Origin: Bdellovibrio reynosensis
GTDB taxonomy: Bacteria > Bdellovibrionota > Bdellovibrionia > Bdellovibrionales > Bdellovibrionaceae
Reading direction: 5' to 3'
DNA: 64,000 bases
NCBI RefSeq assembly: GCF_022814725.1
Contig: NZ_CP093442.1
Span: 1,984,001 to 2,048,000 of the forward strand
Both the position numbers and the translations under genes were made by a program. Of the stretch, positions 17,773 through 26,893 are shown one piece after another. Under the pieces are notes generated by a model. That model saw nothing but the letters and a program-made list of their open reading frames with translations. It did no database searches and was not told the DNA's origin. Position 1 is the first letter of the stretch; each line of letters begins with the position of its first letter.

Positions 17773-18740
17773 GGCAGACTTTCTAGCAGACGATCAAAGC
17801 CAATGCCAGTCCCTTTGGGTTTCAATAAGAATGGCCCTTGGGTAGAAAGTTCGGCGGCAAAAGAATCCATTTGATAAAGTCGATGGGTTAAACAACCTGC
17901 TTCCAGGATGATATCCCCATGTTTTTTCTTAAGTTCAGAAGCGATGGCCGCCGCATGAACCACACCCACTGGATGATCCATGTAACTTGTGACTGAAGCA
18001 CCAAGGTTCCATTTCAGAACACGCTCGATCGCTTTATCTACGTCCATCTTAGCAGGCTTAATCACCACGACATTAAACGGGACTTCTTTAAGCTTATCCC
18101 AAGGCACTTTGTCATACTGATTGTCGACTGCAATTTTTGTAAGCTTCTTAGCTTCCATCCAAGCATCAGTATCGTACGCAAAAGGATCTTCGACATAATC
18201 GATGGCCAAACGAATGCGTGGATTTAAATTGCCGATGAATTTTTCAAAGATCTGCCAATTACCAACCCCATTAAAATCCAAACGAATTTTAAGACCTGCT
18301 GCCGTGACGTGGGCAAGGACATCAGCTTCTTCATCTAGATCACGACCTACTTTAATTTTAATTGTCGTGAAGTTTTCTTTTTTAAGTCCGTCCAAAAAAC
18401 CTGGTTTCAAGGTTTTAAAGTCCGACAACAAAAAGTTGTTACGAATTTTTTCGCCGCTATCAAAAAGATTTTTCCTATCTTTGCGAGCTAACCCATCACG
18501 GCGTGCTAGCCAGAATGCTTGTTCAATTTGGGCCGTCATTTTACCGTCACGCAAAGCAGACATTTGATCTTCTAACGGTGGATCGCCCAATTCAGGCCAA
18601 GGATGAAGATCCGCATAACCCGTTACCTGCTCATTCCAGGAAATCTTTAGAAGCAAACCCTCCCGCCCGTTGCTGGAAGAAACTGCATTTAAAGATTGCA
18701 CTGGCTTTAAAGTGTAAGGGCTATAAAAAATCTTAATCAA
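17748..18740 (-). CDS. menC: o-Succinylbenzoate synthase
   Basis: This enolase-superfamily enzyme dehydrates SHCHC to o-succinylbenzoate. In the 330-residue protein the catalytic lysine motif TIKIKVGRDLDEEADVL is visible, followed by metal ligands in RLDFNGVGNW, IDYVEDPF and KIAVDNQYDK, and the second lysine in VVIKPAKMD. It is linked to menA by an ATGA overlap and runs into menE. Promiscuous racemase activity occurs in this family, but the operon points to menaquinone. Confidence 0.9.
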   Translation of the reverse strand: MIKIFYSPYTLKPVQSLNAVSSSNGREGLLLKISWNEQVTGYADLHPWPELGDPPLEDQMSALRDGKMTAQIEQAFWLARRDGLARKDRKNLFDSGEKIRNNFLLSDFKTLKPGFLDGLKKENFTTIKIKVGRDLDEEADVLAHVTAAGLKIRLDFNGVGNWQIFEKFIGNLNPRIRLAIDYVEDPFAYDTDAWMEAKKLTKIAVDNQYDKVPWDKLKEVPFNVVVIKPAKMDVDKAIERVLKWNLGASVTSYMDHPVGVVHAAAIASELKKKHGDIILEAGCLTHRLYQMDSFAAELSTQGPFLLKPKGTGIGFDRLLESLPWHQLKMR

Positions 18741-19642
18741 AGAGCAAATCCTATCGCTAATAAAAGTCCAAAGAGCAGATGCAGACCCGCTGCTTGCCCT
18801 AGAAATTTATTATACGCAGGCCCTGGCTCGGTACGGAAAACATTTTTTGAGATTTTTATCGCTAAAGGCAAAGCAAACATCGAAAGTATGGCCGGAATTT
18901 TGTACCCTTCAGTCCACCAATAGATATTTAGCACAAAAGGCAGGAAGCAAAGGCTGGCGATTTCATAGCGAGAGAACTTAACGCCAAAACGAACGGCCAA
19001 GGTTTTCTTATTCACCAAAGCATCACCGCTGCGATCACGCAGATTATTAATGGCAATTAGAACCGTCGCATGTAAGCCGATCTGCAGTCCCAAGACAAAG
19101 GCTTCTTGCAACCAGCGACCGATGTTTAAAAATACGATTCCCATAACCGCTAGCAATCCAAAAAAAAGGATCACGAATAGGTCACCCAAGCCAAGATAAG
19201 CTAAAGGGAAAGGACCTGCGGTGTATGAGTAGCCCATTAAAACTGAAGCGACTCCGATGGCGACAATCACCCACCCGCCTTTTAAAACTAGCGGAATGCC
19301 ACAAAGAACGGCGAGCAAGAAACAAAGACTGCCTAGGGCCATCACCTGATTAGCGGATAAGATGCCTGCTTGGGTGATGCGCTGAGGACCGATGCGTTTT
19401 TCAGTGTCAGCCCCTTTTTTAAAATCCACCGCATCGTTAACTAAGTTTGTGCCGATTTGAATAAGGAATGATGCCAGCAAGGCGTAGAACAAAACCCATC
19501 CGTCCCACTCAAGGCCAATGGCGCGAACTAATGCTGTTCCCGCCACACAAGGGACCAGGGCTGCCGTCAATGTTTTAGGTCGAAAAGCGAGGAGAATACT
19601 TTTTATTTGGCTGGCTGAAGTCATATTTCTTTTGCGTCGCAT
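18737..19642 (-). CDS. menA: 1,4-Dihydroxy-2-naphthoate prenyltransferase
   Basis: This membrane enzyme joins the polyprenyl chain to DHNA. The 301-residue UbiA-family protein has about eight membrane helices, the motif NLVNDAVDFKKGADTEKRIG and a second segment NNLRDRSGDALVNKKTLAVRFG, both typical of MenA. Two starts are possible: ATG at 19642 and ATG at 19624; neither has a strong ribosome site. It heads the menA-menC-menE-ferredoxin unit. The earlier genes menF, menD and menB are not in this window. Confidence 0.92.
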   Translation of the reverse strand: MRRKRNMTSASQIKSILLAFRPKTLTAALVPCVAGTALVRAIGLEWDGWVLFYALLASFLIQIGTNLVNDAVDFKKGADTEKRIGPQRITQAGILSANQVMALGSLCFLLAVLCGIPLVLKGGWVIVAIGVASVLMGYSYTAGPFPLAYLGLGDLFVILFFGLLAVMGIVFLNIGRWLQEAFVLGLQIGLHATVLIAINNLRDRSGDALVNKKTLAVRFGVKFSRYEIASLCFLPFVLNIYWWTEGYKIPAILSMFALPLAIKISKNVFRTEPGPAYNKFLGQAAGLHLLFGLLLAIGFAL

Positions 19643-19742
19643 TGTTGGAGTTAAGGGATAGGTTTTCCCTGGTTGTATCAGATTTCTTTTCGCGTGACCA
19701 AAACAAATTCTAGAGGCAAAACGGTCCCTAGGAGGCTCTAGA

Positions 19743-21092
19743 ATGACTCTTATTCCTATTCTAACTTTTTTAGCCGGCGCCGTTGTTGCGGGATTGATCG
19801 TTTATTTTAAATCAAAGTCTCAAGCGACTGTCGTCATCGCGCAGCTGCAAACCGAACTTCAAGTTGAAAAAGCCAACCAACAGTCTGAGCTGCAAGCTGA
19901 AAAAGGCATCATGCAAGCTGCTTTCCAAACAGAAAAAACCGACTTACAAAATGAAAAAGCAGAACTTCAAGCAGAACTGCAAGCGATGATCATGAAGAAT
20001 GACATGCTGACGGAAAGTTTGAAGGAACAAAAATCCTTAATGAACGAAGCACAAAAACAACGTGAAGAACTTGCTAAGTCCATGAACGTGCAGTTCGAAG
20101 TTTTAGCGCAAAAAATCTTTGAAGAAAAATCAGCGAAGTTCACTGATCAAAACCACAAAAACATCGCTGCGATTATGGAGCCACTTAAAGAGCGCATTAA
20201 AGATTTTGAAAAGAAAGTGGAAGAGACTTACTCGACAGAGCGTTCTGAGCGCGGTGTACTTCGTGGCGAATTAACTAAGCTGATGGAACTAAATAAAGTG
20301 ATGTCAGCAGAAACTCAGAATTTAACTAAAGCCCTTAAAGGCGAAGTTAAAACCCAAGGCAACTGGGGCGAATTGATTTTAGAAAACATTCTAGAAAGAT
20401 CCGGCCTAAGAAAAGGCGAAGAGTACATAATCCAAGGTACTGACCTAGATCTGCGTGGTGAAGATGGCCAAATGCTTCGTCCCGATGTGATCGTGAACCT
20501 GCCAGACGAAAAACATCTGATCGTCGATTCTAAGATGACTCTTATCGCTTACGAACAGTATTCATCTGCTGAAACTGCAGAAGACCAAGAACGCACAGGT
20601 AAACTGCACGTTGAAGCTTTGAAAAAGCATATCGACGGCTTATCTGAGAAGAAATATCACGCAGCTGATAAGCTGATCTCTCCAGATTTCGTAATTCTAT
20701 TTATGCCGCTGGAACCAGCGTTTGCATTAGCGTTTAAATTAAAACCAGAACTTTTCCAATATGCGTGGGAAAGAAACGTAGCTATCGTCAGCCCAACAAC
20801 GCTGCTAGCAACTTTAAGAACCGTCGCAGCTTTATGGAAACAAGATCGCCAAGAAAAGAATGCCCTTGAGATCGCGAAACGCGGAGGCCTTTTATACGAA
20901 AAATTTGCAGGCCTGTTGAAAGACCTGCAGAACCTTGGTGAAAAGTTAGGGGCCGCTCAAAAAGCCCACGAGGACGTCATTAAGAAGGTTTCTGAAGGGC
21001 GCGGTAACTTGATCGACCAAGTGGAAGATCTAAAACGTCTGGGCGCTAAAACCGAAAAGTCATTACCGCAAATCGAAACAGTCACAACTTAA
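19743..21092 (+). CDS. rmuC: RmuC-family protein
   Basis: RmuC limits inversions and is proposed to act on DNA at recombination intermediates. The 449-residue protein has an N-terminal membrane helix (about 4-22), a long Gln/Lys/Glu-rich coiled coil (about 25-115) with short internal repeats of the QAEL/QTEK kind, and the RmuC domain (about 190-400) with GNWGELILENILERSGL, RPDVIVNLPDEKHLIVDSKM and a WKQDRQEKNALEIAKRGG segment. AGGAGG precedes the ATG closely. It is convergent with fliW and shares a terminator. Confidence 0.92.
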   Translation: MTLIPILTFLAGAVVAGLIVYFKSKSQATVVIAQLQTELQVEKANQQSELQAEKGIMQAAFQTEKTDLQNEKAELQAELQAMIMKNDMLTESLKEQKSLMNEAQKQREELAKSMNVQFEVLAQKIFEEKSAKFTDQNHKNIAAIMEPLKERIKDFEKKVEETYSTERSERGVLRGELTKLMELNKVMSAETQNLTKALKGEVKTQGNWGELILENILERSGLRKGEEYIIQGTDLDLRGEDGQMLRPDVIVNLPDEKHLIVDSKMTLIAYEQYSSAETAEDQERTGKLHVEALKKHIDGLSEKKYHAADKLISPDFVILFMPLEPAFALAFKLKPELFQYAWERNVAIVSPTTLLATLRTVAALWKQDRQEKNALEIAKRGGLLYEKFAGLLKDLQNLGEKLGAAQKAHEDVIKKVSEGRGNLIDQVEDLKRLGAKTEKSLPQIETVTT

Positions 21093-21131
21093 AAATAAAA
21101 AAAGAGGATTCCAGTGGAACCCTCTTTTAGT
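21091..21131. terminator. Bidirectional terminator between rmuC and fliW
   Basis: A stem with outer arms AAAGAGG (21101-21107) and CCTCTTT (21121-21127) and inner arms TTCCA/TGGAA (21109-21113/21115-21119) is preceded by an A-rich run, giving a T-run for fliW transcripts; on the plus strand the stem is followed by a short T stretch. Confidence 0.85.
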
Positions 21132-21151
21132 TTCAAATTTCGTTTTAAAAA

Positions 21152-21679
21152 TTAAAGCTCAGCGTCTTTAACAACAGTAAGTTTCGTAGCCACATCAATA
21201 CCAGAAGATTGGTTTTTGATTGCCACTGCAGGATTCTGCACAACACGTTGTTGAAGCTTCGTGAAGATAGGCTCACGTATAGCAAGATTGTTATCCTGAA
21301 GCACGCATTGACGAGCGATACGCTCTGCCACATTCACAACAACCGGAGCTTTCAAGTTCGCAGTCATTTGAGTCGGATCATCTGGGATAGTCACGATTGA
21401 AAAATAACGAGCTTTATCTTGGCTAGTAAGCTTCACAGCCTCTAGATCAGATTTAGTAAGTGTCGCTTTGTATTGAGGAGCAAACAGTTCAGGCTCAAGA
21501 ACCGGGAACGCAATTGCAGGGGCTTCACAGCTCTGCAACCAAGCAAAGATCTCATCATTCGGATCATCGAGAAGAACGAACTTACGCAAATCTGCGAAGC
21601 CCAAAAGACCTTCGTTGAACGTCAGAATATCTTCTGCTTTCAACTCAACTTGGCCGAAGCGCGACGTCGAAATGATCAT
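21152..21679 (-). CDS. fliW: Flagellar assembly factor FliW
   Basis: FliW binds flagellin and antagonises CsrA, coupling flagellin level to its translation. The 175-residue protein shows the family pattern TSRFGQVELKAEDILTFNEG, LLGFADLRKFVLLDD, and CEAPAIAFPVLEP. The start at 21679 is chosen for the GGGAGGGG site just upstream; an in-frame codon 30 bases earlier would add a spurious extension. csrA lies 200 bases upstream on the same strand, the usual partner arrangement. The C-terminal tail (about 145-175) is longer than in typical FliW. Confidence 0.93.
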   Translation of the reverse strand: MIISTSRFGQVELKAEDILTFNEGLLGFADLRKFVLLDDPNDEIFAWLQSCEAPAIAFPVLEPELFAPQYKATLTKSDLEAVKLTSQDKARYFSIVTIPDDPTQMTANLKAPVVVNVAERIARQCVLQDNNLAIREPIFTKLQQRVVQNPAVAIKNQSSGIDVATKLTVVKDAEL

Positions 21680-21829
21680 TTCCCCTCCCAAAAACAAATC
21701 AGGATTCACCTAATTTTAGACACACTAGGACAGCATGCAGGTGAATACATCTATAAATCTGGACCTAAATCTAGGAGGAGTAAATTAAAATAAGCGAAGC
21801 ATGACCACCCGCTTCACTGCAGAAGAACG

Positions 21830-21865
21830 AAAAAGGCCCGGCAACGCAGTTGGACGGACCTTTTT
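21830..21865 (-). terminator. Terminator after csrA
   Basis: Outer arms AAAAAGG (21830-21836) and CCTTTTT (21859-21865) enclose CCG/CGG and an inner CAAC-GCA-GTTG hairpin. On the minus strand it ends in a T-run, 15 bases after the csrA stop. Confidence 0.85.
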
Positions 21866-21879
21866 AATAACCTATAAGC

Positions 21880-22107
21880 TTATGGCTTAAGAAGTTTCGC
21901 GACAGAACGGGTTTTATCCGCAGGGATATTCGCCGACTGTTGATTTTGATCTTGAATGGCCACGTACACCTCTTCGCGGTGAATTTTCGTGTCCTTGGGA
22001 GCTTCGATGCCTAGACGGACCTGTTTCCCTTTGATTTGTACTACTCTAATTTTGATGTGGTCATCGATAGCGATGCTTTCACCCAACTTCCGTGTGAGAA
22101 CCAGCAT
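21880..22107 (-). CDS. csrA: Carbon storage regulator CsrA
   Basis: CsrA binds GGA motifs in mRNA leaders and represses or stabilises targets, among them flagellin mRNA. The 75-residue protein shows MLVLTRKLGESIAI, IKIRVVQIKGKQVRLGIEAP and HREEVYVAI, matching the dimeric beta-fold and the RNA-binding Arg segment (VHREEVY-type). AAAGGAG precedes the ATG. It lies between flgL and fliW, the CsrA-FliW arrangement known from Bacillus and Campylobacter. Confidence 0.97.
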   Translation of the reverse strand: MLVLTRKLGESIAIDDHIKIRVVQIKGKQVRLGIEAPKDTKIHREEVYVAIQDQNQQSANIPADKTRSVAKLLKP

Positions 22108-22167
22108 GACAACTCCTTTTGCTGCAGTCGTTATCGGTAGTTTTAAGCGGAACTGTAGGTATTATTT

Positions 22168-23256
22168 TTATCTTAGAAAGTCAAGAAGGCTTGGCTGAAT
22201 CATCTTTCCAGACGTTTCCAGCGTAGCTTTTAAGGTGCTATCGGTCTTATTAATGTCTGAAATAACTTGGAAAACATCGGCATCTTCCAATTGGGAAGCA
22301 GTCACTTTATTGTCCACCACGGCTTTTTGCAGAGAGTCCATGGTGCTATTAACTGCCATAATTCTGGACCCAACTTCGGAACGAGCTAGGACCACCTGGG
22401 AAATAGCGTCGTCCAGGGTATCTAGGGATGCCTGGATACCTTCCTTGTCGTTGGTACGTAAAGAAATCTCTAAATCCTTAAGAGTCGTGAAAATATTCAC
22501 GCCCGTTCCACCTGTCACCGGGTCTTTTTGATCAGAAAGATCATTGCGACGACCAGAAACGGAAGCGGGACCACGGGTTTGAATAAAGTTGGCTTCGATT
22601 TCTTTATTAATCTCTACGCGTTCTTTTTCATGATTTTGAAAGTTTTTAAGATCATCAACATTTGTCGGCGTCACTTGTGTCTGACGAACAATGCCATCTT
22701 CACTTAAACCGCGACCCAAGAAAACCTTATTGCCAGCAACGTTCATGGCAATGAAAGAATCTTTTTGGGTTTGAATCTTCATGTCTCCATCATCACCTTG
22801 GTATTCACCGGTTGGCGTAAATGCTGGAGTTTGAGTTTTATAACCACTAAAAACGTAACGTTCACCCAATTTGCGATTTCCGACAGCCACAGATTGATTA
22901 AAAATCTGGCCAATTTCGGAAGCAGTCACCATACGGCTTTCAGAGTTACCGCTGGCATCACTGGCCGCTTGCACAGCCAATTCTTTTGCACGCACTAACA
23001 TATCTGACAATTCACCCAACGATTGATCGGTGAACTCTAAGAAAGATTTTGCGTTGTTGATGTTTTTAATAAATTGGGAATTCCCACGCTCTTCAGTGCG
23101 GGCTGCAAGAACACGGGCCGAGGCTAAAGGATCATCAGAAGGTTTGTTAATACGCTTTTGAGTCGCAGCTTGGTTTTGCAAGTCAGCCATATCCGAGCGA
23201 TTCTTCGCCAGATTCTGATTCACTTGATTGAAAGCCATTTTATCTGCAATTCTCAT
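22168..23256 (-). CDS. flgL: Flagellar hook-filament junction protein FlgL (HAP3)
   Basis: FlgL joins the hook to the filament. The 362-residue protein starts MRIADKMAFNQVNQNLAKN, carries the flagellin-like N-terminal segment (KRINKPSDDPLASARVLAAR) and a matching C-terminal helix (DVFQVISDINKTDSTLKATL). A middle insertion gives the D2-like domain. It follows flgK by 23 bases and heads toward csrA, as in many flagellar clusters. Confidence 0.93.
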   Translation of the reverse strand: MRIADKMAFNQVNQNLAKNRSDMADLQNQAATQKRINKPSDDPLASARVLAARTEERGNSQFIKNINNAKSFLEFTDQSLGELSDMLVRAKELAVQAASDASGNSESRMVTASEIGQIFNQSVAVGNRKLGERYVFSGYKTQTPAFTPTGEYQGDDGDMKIQTQKDSFIAMNVAGNKVFLGRGLSEDGIVRQTQVTPTNVDDLKNFQNHEKERVEINKEIEANFIQTRGPASVSGRRNDLSDQKDPVTGGTGVNIFTTLKDLEISLRTNDKEGIQASLDTLDDAISQVVLARSEVGSRIMAVNSTMDSLQKAVVDNKVTASQLEDADVFQVISDINKTDSTLKATLETSGKMIQPSLLDFLR

Positions 23257-23279
23257 TGTTAACTAATTTCCCCTGCCAA

Positions 23280-24683
23280 TTACATGCGTTTCAAGTTCAG
23301 AACTGTATCAAGCATTTCATCAGCAGTTCTGATCAAACGAGCTGAAGCATCGTAAGCTTTTTGGAACTCGATCATTTTCGTTGTCTCTTCATCCAAAGAA
23401 ACACCGCTGATACTTTCACGAATATTATTAAGCTGACCCATCACGTTCTTTTGGGATTCTTGCGCTTTGATGGATCTTTGCACCACCGCGCCGATTTGAC
23501 CCACTTGAGTATTGTAGTAGTCATCTAGTGTGGCAGTTCCATCCATCACCTGACGGGATTGGATAGAAGAAATCACGTTGGCTACGGTGTTATCACCTGA
23601 AGCACCCGGCTGGGCGCCCGCAGCGATACGGCCGACGTCATTAGCAATCGTTTTATTTAAAGAGATGTTAGAAGCCGCACCCTTGACCGCTTCAGGCATT
23701 TCGAAAAACAGAACGCCTTGACGGCCGTTTTTATCAAAACCTTCGATATGGGCTTGATTCACTTCTTTCGCTAAGGTGTAAGCCAACTTATCAACGTGAC
23801 CTAAAAGACCTTCGATAATATTGTCACGCACTTCTAAAGCACCACCGATACGACCACCCGTGATTTGGGAAGTGATATTCGCCGGAGTTCCTGTGCCTGT
23901 ATAGAAAATCTCTACGCGGTCACGGTCACCTGTTTGTGCTGCCTTTAATTCATTGGCTGTACTGCTTGATACTAAGATCCCAGTGCGACCCGCAGTGACT
24001 GTCACCTGTCCGTCTTTACCTTCTGCCCAGGTAATATCGATTTTCTCTCCTAATTTTTTAAGCAAAAGATCACGACGGTCACGTTCGTCATTGGCCGGAG
24101 TTTTCTGCACTTCGATCATCTGAATTTTTTCATTCAACGAAGCGATCTCTTTACCGATTTGGTTCACTTCCTCAACAACCGTGATGATTTGACCGTCTAA
24201 GTCTTCTTGCACGTTACGAAGCTGACCCACGACACGGCCGAAATCTTTGGCCATAGCCGCACCGGATTCACGCACCATCGTACGCGAAGCCAAGCTTTCT
24301 GGGTTGTTTGAAAGTTCACGGAAAGAGTTAAAGAAATCAGTCATGTACTGATTTAAACCCTTGTTGGCTTGTTCGTTATAAACTTGCTCTACACGGCTTA
24401 AGGCATCAGCGCGGGAATCAGCGAATCCCATGCTTTCACCTTCTTTTTGAATTTGTTTTTCTAACCAAGGATTGTTGGTGCGGGTGACGGCACTGGCTTT
24501 AGCACCCATACCGATTTGAAGCCTACCTTCAGACACAGGAACATTCGTGGTCAACTCTACCCTTTGGCGAGAGTAACCTTCGGTCGATTTATTGGCGATG
24601 TTATGACCAGTAGTTTGCAACGCTGTCTGAGAATTCATCAGCGATCGCTTACCAGTATCCATCATGGCCGAAATTTTCGACAT
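23280..24683 (-). CDS. flgK: Flagellar hook-associated protein FlgK (HAP1)
   Basis: FlgK is the first junction protein on the hook. The 467-residue product starts with the rod/hook N-terminal motif (ALQTTGHNIANKSTEGYSRQ) and ends with the conserved C-terminal helix (MIEFQKAYDASARLIRTADE). The start at 24683 has GGAGACAAGGA before it; an upstream in-frame ATG lacks a site. It is co-transcribed with flgN (gap about 50 bases) and flgL. Confidence 0.95.
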   Translation of the reverse strand: MSKISAMMDTGKRSLMNSQTALQTTGHNIANKSTEGYSRQRVELTTNVPVSEGRLQIGMGAKASAVTRTNNPWLEKQIQKEGESMGFADSRADALSRVEQVYNEQANKGLNQYMTDFFNSFRELSNNPESLASRTMVRESGAAMAKDFGRVVGQLRNVQEDLDGQIITVVEEVNQIGKEIASLNEKIQMIEVQKTPANDERDRRDLLLKKLGEKIDITWAEGKDGQVTVTAGRTGILVSSSTANELKAAQTGDRDRVEIFYTGTGTPANITSQITGGRIGGALEVRDNIIEGLLGHVDKLAYTLAKEVNQAHIEGFDKNGRQGVLFFEMPEAVKGAASNISLNKTIANDVGRIAAGAQPGASGDNTVANVISSIQSRQVMDGTATLDDYYNTQVGQIGAVVQRSIKAQESQKNVMGQLNNIRESISGVSLDEETTKMIEFQKAYDASARLIRTADEMLDTVLNLKRM

Positions 24684-24732
24684 TCCTTGTCTCCGATCAA
24701 ACTGCACATCCTATGCAGTATTGAAATCTTCC

Positions 24733-25251
24733 TTACGCTTCTTTACTTACAAAGTTTCCTGACACCTGAGGACCGCTTTTGTAGCCGCCTTTTTTCTCAT
24801 AGGTTTTTTTGCCAGAAAGAGTTTCTTTGATTTCGTTCATCGCTCCGTTGAGAGTGCTGAGTGCGGAGTTCGCATATTCTTCATTTTCTTTGTTAATTAC
24901 AGTGATGCGTTTGATCAACATGTCCAAAGCGGAATGCTGAGTGCGCAAACGATCTGCTGCTGGACTGCCTGCCATCTTTTGTGCAAGTTCCAACAAACGA
25001 GGATTTTCAATATCAGCGCCGATAAGACCCGCAAGGTCCATGGCATAACGGGAACGCAAAGAATCCTGAGCGCGAAGTTTGAAAAGCAAATCTTCTTTAA
25101 GTTTGTTGCTTTCTTCCAAAGAGATGCGATCCGCTTTAAGTAACAATTCTTTTTCTTTGCGAACGATGTCTAAAAGTGAACGGTAGATTTTAGTTAGTTC
25201 TTCAAGATTAGCTTCTAACTTTTGGAAAGCTCTTTCTACAGTTGTGTCCAT
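24733..25251 (-). CDS. flgN: FlgN-type export chaperone for FlgK/FlgL
   Basis: The 172-residue, mostly helical protein has the FlgN pattern LEELTKIYRSLLDIVRKEKE followed by LKAQ/LRAQDSLRSRYA-like helices and a disordered Lys/Gly tail. Location directly before flgK supports the role of binding FlgK and FlgL before export. The start is placed at 25251, not the ATG nine bases upstream, because AAGGA overlaps that first ATG and sits 8 bases before the second. Confidence 0.85.
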   Translation of the reverse strand: MDTTVERAFQKLEANLEELTKIYRSLLDIVRKEKELLLKADRISLEESNKLKEDLLFKLRAQDSLRSRYAMDLAGLIGADIENPRLLELAQKMAGSPAADRLRTQHSALDMLIKRITVINKENEEYANSALSTLNGAMNEIKETLSGKKTYEKKGGYKSGPQVSGNFVSKEA

Positions 25252-25343
25252 CTTTATCATCCTTAATTATTGAAATAGACTTCCGTGCCTATTTAGTTTC
25301 CACCTTCGCTAAAGCTTCGGCGGACAAGTTGGCGTCACAAGCC

Positions 25344-25673
25344 TTAGAATTCTAAGTGTTCATCAACCATTTTATCGGCGATGGCTTTGGCGTCTACATT
25401 ATACTTACCTTCATCGATAAGTTTACGGAACTTTGCAACCTTTGCTTCATCAACGTCAGGTGCAGACATTGCTAGTTCTTTAATGCGTTTAGCCTCTTGC
25501 GCACGAGGAGACAGTTCAACTTTAGAAGACTCTCCAAGAGATGATGAAGATAAAGCGTCAGCTTTGTTGTTAGTCACACCAGCAGCTTTGTTATTCACTC
25601 CGCTTGCTTTGTCGGATTTCGAAGAATCAGTAAGATTCAAATTTTGACCGACTTTATTGTGCGTGATCTTCAT
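25344..25673 (-). CDS. flgM: Anti-sigma-28 factor FlgM
   Basis: FlgM holds the flagellar sigma factor FliA until the hook is finished. The 109-residue protein has a low-complexity N-terminal half rich in Ser/Asn/Lys and the conserved C-terminal part KVELSPRAQEAKRIKELAMS ... RKLIDEGKYNVDAKAIADKM. The start at 25673 has GGAGG seven bases upstream. It lies between flgJ and flgN as in many bacteria. A GAGTGTT/AACACTC hairpin (25691-25708) stands in its leader. Confidence 0.9.
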   Translation of the reverse strand: MKITHNKVGQNLNLTDSSKSDKASGVNNKAAGVTNNKADALSSSSLGESSKVELSPRAQEAKRIKELAMSAPDVDEAKVAKFRKLIDEGKYNVDAKAIADKMVDEHLEF

Positions 25674-25751
25674 GTGGAGCCTCCGTATTCGAGTGTTAGA
25701 AAACACTCTTTTGTTCTTTTCATAGTATCACAATGGGACATTTACACCAAA

Positions 25752-26489
25752 TCATTCTGAGACAGTTTCTGGTCCAGCTTCCACTGTCCAGTAGAGTGAT
25801 TTAGCTTCATTCGACAAAAACCCAAGAGTGTCGCCAGCTTGCAGTTTATCCCCTGTCGAAAGATTAGACAGCGCACCTTTAAAAACCATTTGGCTTTTAA
25901 GACCATTGTCGTGGCCAACTTCTACAAGAGTTTGATTATCAGCTAAAGAACGCTTCCCCAGCAAAACCCCGTCCCACGGGGCTTTCACAGGTTCACGAGA
26001 ATTTTCCGCATTCACATTTGCAAGCGTGGCTTCGTTCAAATTTCTATCGATGCGATAGGAAACCGACTGCTTCTTACCAGGGTGTTGAAACGGCTGCGCA
26101 CGATATTCAGAAGTTTTATCAAGAGGCAAAGGCCCTTGAGGTTTAACAACAGGAGCTTTCATCCCCATCATAACCCCGAACTTATCCATAAGCTGTTTGT
26201 AGATCATGTCAGAAAGGCCAATACCACCACGATCAGACCATTTTTCAACATACTGATCATCAAGCTGCTCTTTAAAAATTTTCTCTGCAGAATTAGCCTT
26301 AATAATTCCACCTTCATGCACCGTAGAACGCATAGCCTTCATCATCTCACGAAGAAAATGCTTCTCATACATATCAGAAACCTCACGAAGTTTCTGATCC
26401 GGAGTTTTCTGAACAGGCTTAGGCAAAAATTTAGAATCAAACGCTTTGAAGTTGCCGTTGTTATTACCAGAATTTCCAACATTACTCAT
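25752..26489 (-). CDS. flgJ: FlgJ-like rod-binding protein with degenerate M23-like C-terminus
   Basis: Residues about 30-110 form the FlgJ rod-binding domain (SDMYEKHFLREMMKAMRST, EKIFKEQLDDQYVEKWSDRG, GLSDMIYKQL). The E. coli FlgJ muramidase part is absent. Instead residues about 165-245 look like an M23/LytM fold: APWDGVLLGKRS, LVEVGHDNGLKSQMVFKGALS, TGDKLQAGDTLGFLSN, LYWTVEAG. The usual metal-binding His and Asp positions are mostly replaced, so this part may only bind. The start at 26489 follows GGGGG; a longer form starting at 26564 is possible. Confidence 0.8.
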   Translation of the reverse strand: MSNVGNSGNNNGNFKAFDSKFLPKPVQKTPDQKLREVSDMYEKHFLREMMKAMRSTVHEGGIIKANSAEKIFKEQLDDQYVEKWSDRGGIGLSDMIYKQLMDKFGVMMGMKAPVVKPQGPLPLDKTSEYRAQPFQHPGKKQSVSYRIDRNLNEATLANVNAENSREPVKAPWDGVLLGKRSLADNQTLVEVGHDNGLKSQMVFKGALSNLSTGDKLQAGDTLGFLSNEAKSLYWTVEAGPETVSE

Positions 26490-26670
26490 GGAAACCCCCG
26501 GTTTTGAAAATAGAAGAAAAAGTTTGCGAAGCAAACCCAACCCCACGCCCAAAGAAATTTTCAAGCGATGTTAACAAAAGATCCAACCAACCCATTTGAT
26601 TAGTAGTCACTCCGTCTACACCTAAAAATCTCAAAGCAGATTGCACCAATGCTTCCCCACTCAAATTCAT
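26482..26670 (-). CDS. Small protein, possible flagellar-locus gene
   Basis: A 62-residue frame starts at ATG 26670 after an AGG-containing site and overlaps the start of flgJ by 8 bases, a spacing like the real pairs in this operon. The product has a helical, moderately hydrophobic centre (MGWLDLLLTSLENFFG). I do not recognise it. The longer frame reaching to 26886 runs through the inverted-repeat element and is not believed. Confidence 0.35.
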   Translation of the reverse strand: MNLSGEALVQSALRFLGVDGVTTNQMGWLDLLLTSLENFFGRGVGFASQTFSSIFKTGGFHE

Positions 26671-26700
26671 TTTACCTATTGCTACTAACCCAAGCTGCGT

Positions 26701-26893
26701 CTTTGGATTGCGGCTTGAAGCCTCTGCAGTGGCAGGAGGGCTGCACAAGTTCCGCAGCGCCAAGAAAAAAGTGCCATAGCACTCAGAAGAAAAAATACCA
26801 CGAATCACAAAGCCACCACGAAACGAAAAGCGCGAGGACTGTCCGAAGTGAAGCCCACCTGCCACTGCAGAGGCTTCAAGCCGCAATCCAAAG
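26701..26893. repeat. 193-bp element with 36-bp perfect inverted ends
   Basis: Arms 26701-26736 and 26858-26893 are perfect inverted copies of 36 bases, extended inward after one mismatch by GGGCT. The 121-base spacer shows no gene. Together with three further palindromes downstream (GCGCA-TCC-TGCGC at 26953-26965, CACAAAT-C-ATTTGTG at 26999-27013, ACACAT-CC-ATGTGT at 27108-27121) it fills the 505-base gene-free stretch 26671-27175 inside the otherwise tight flagellar operon. This fits a MITE-like insertion, or a structured RNA segment in the flgI-flgJ transcript. Confidence 0.85.
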
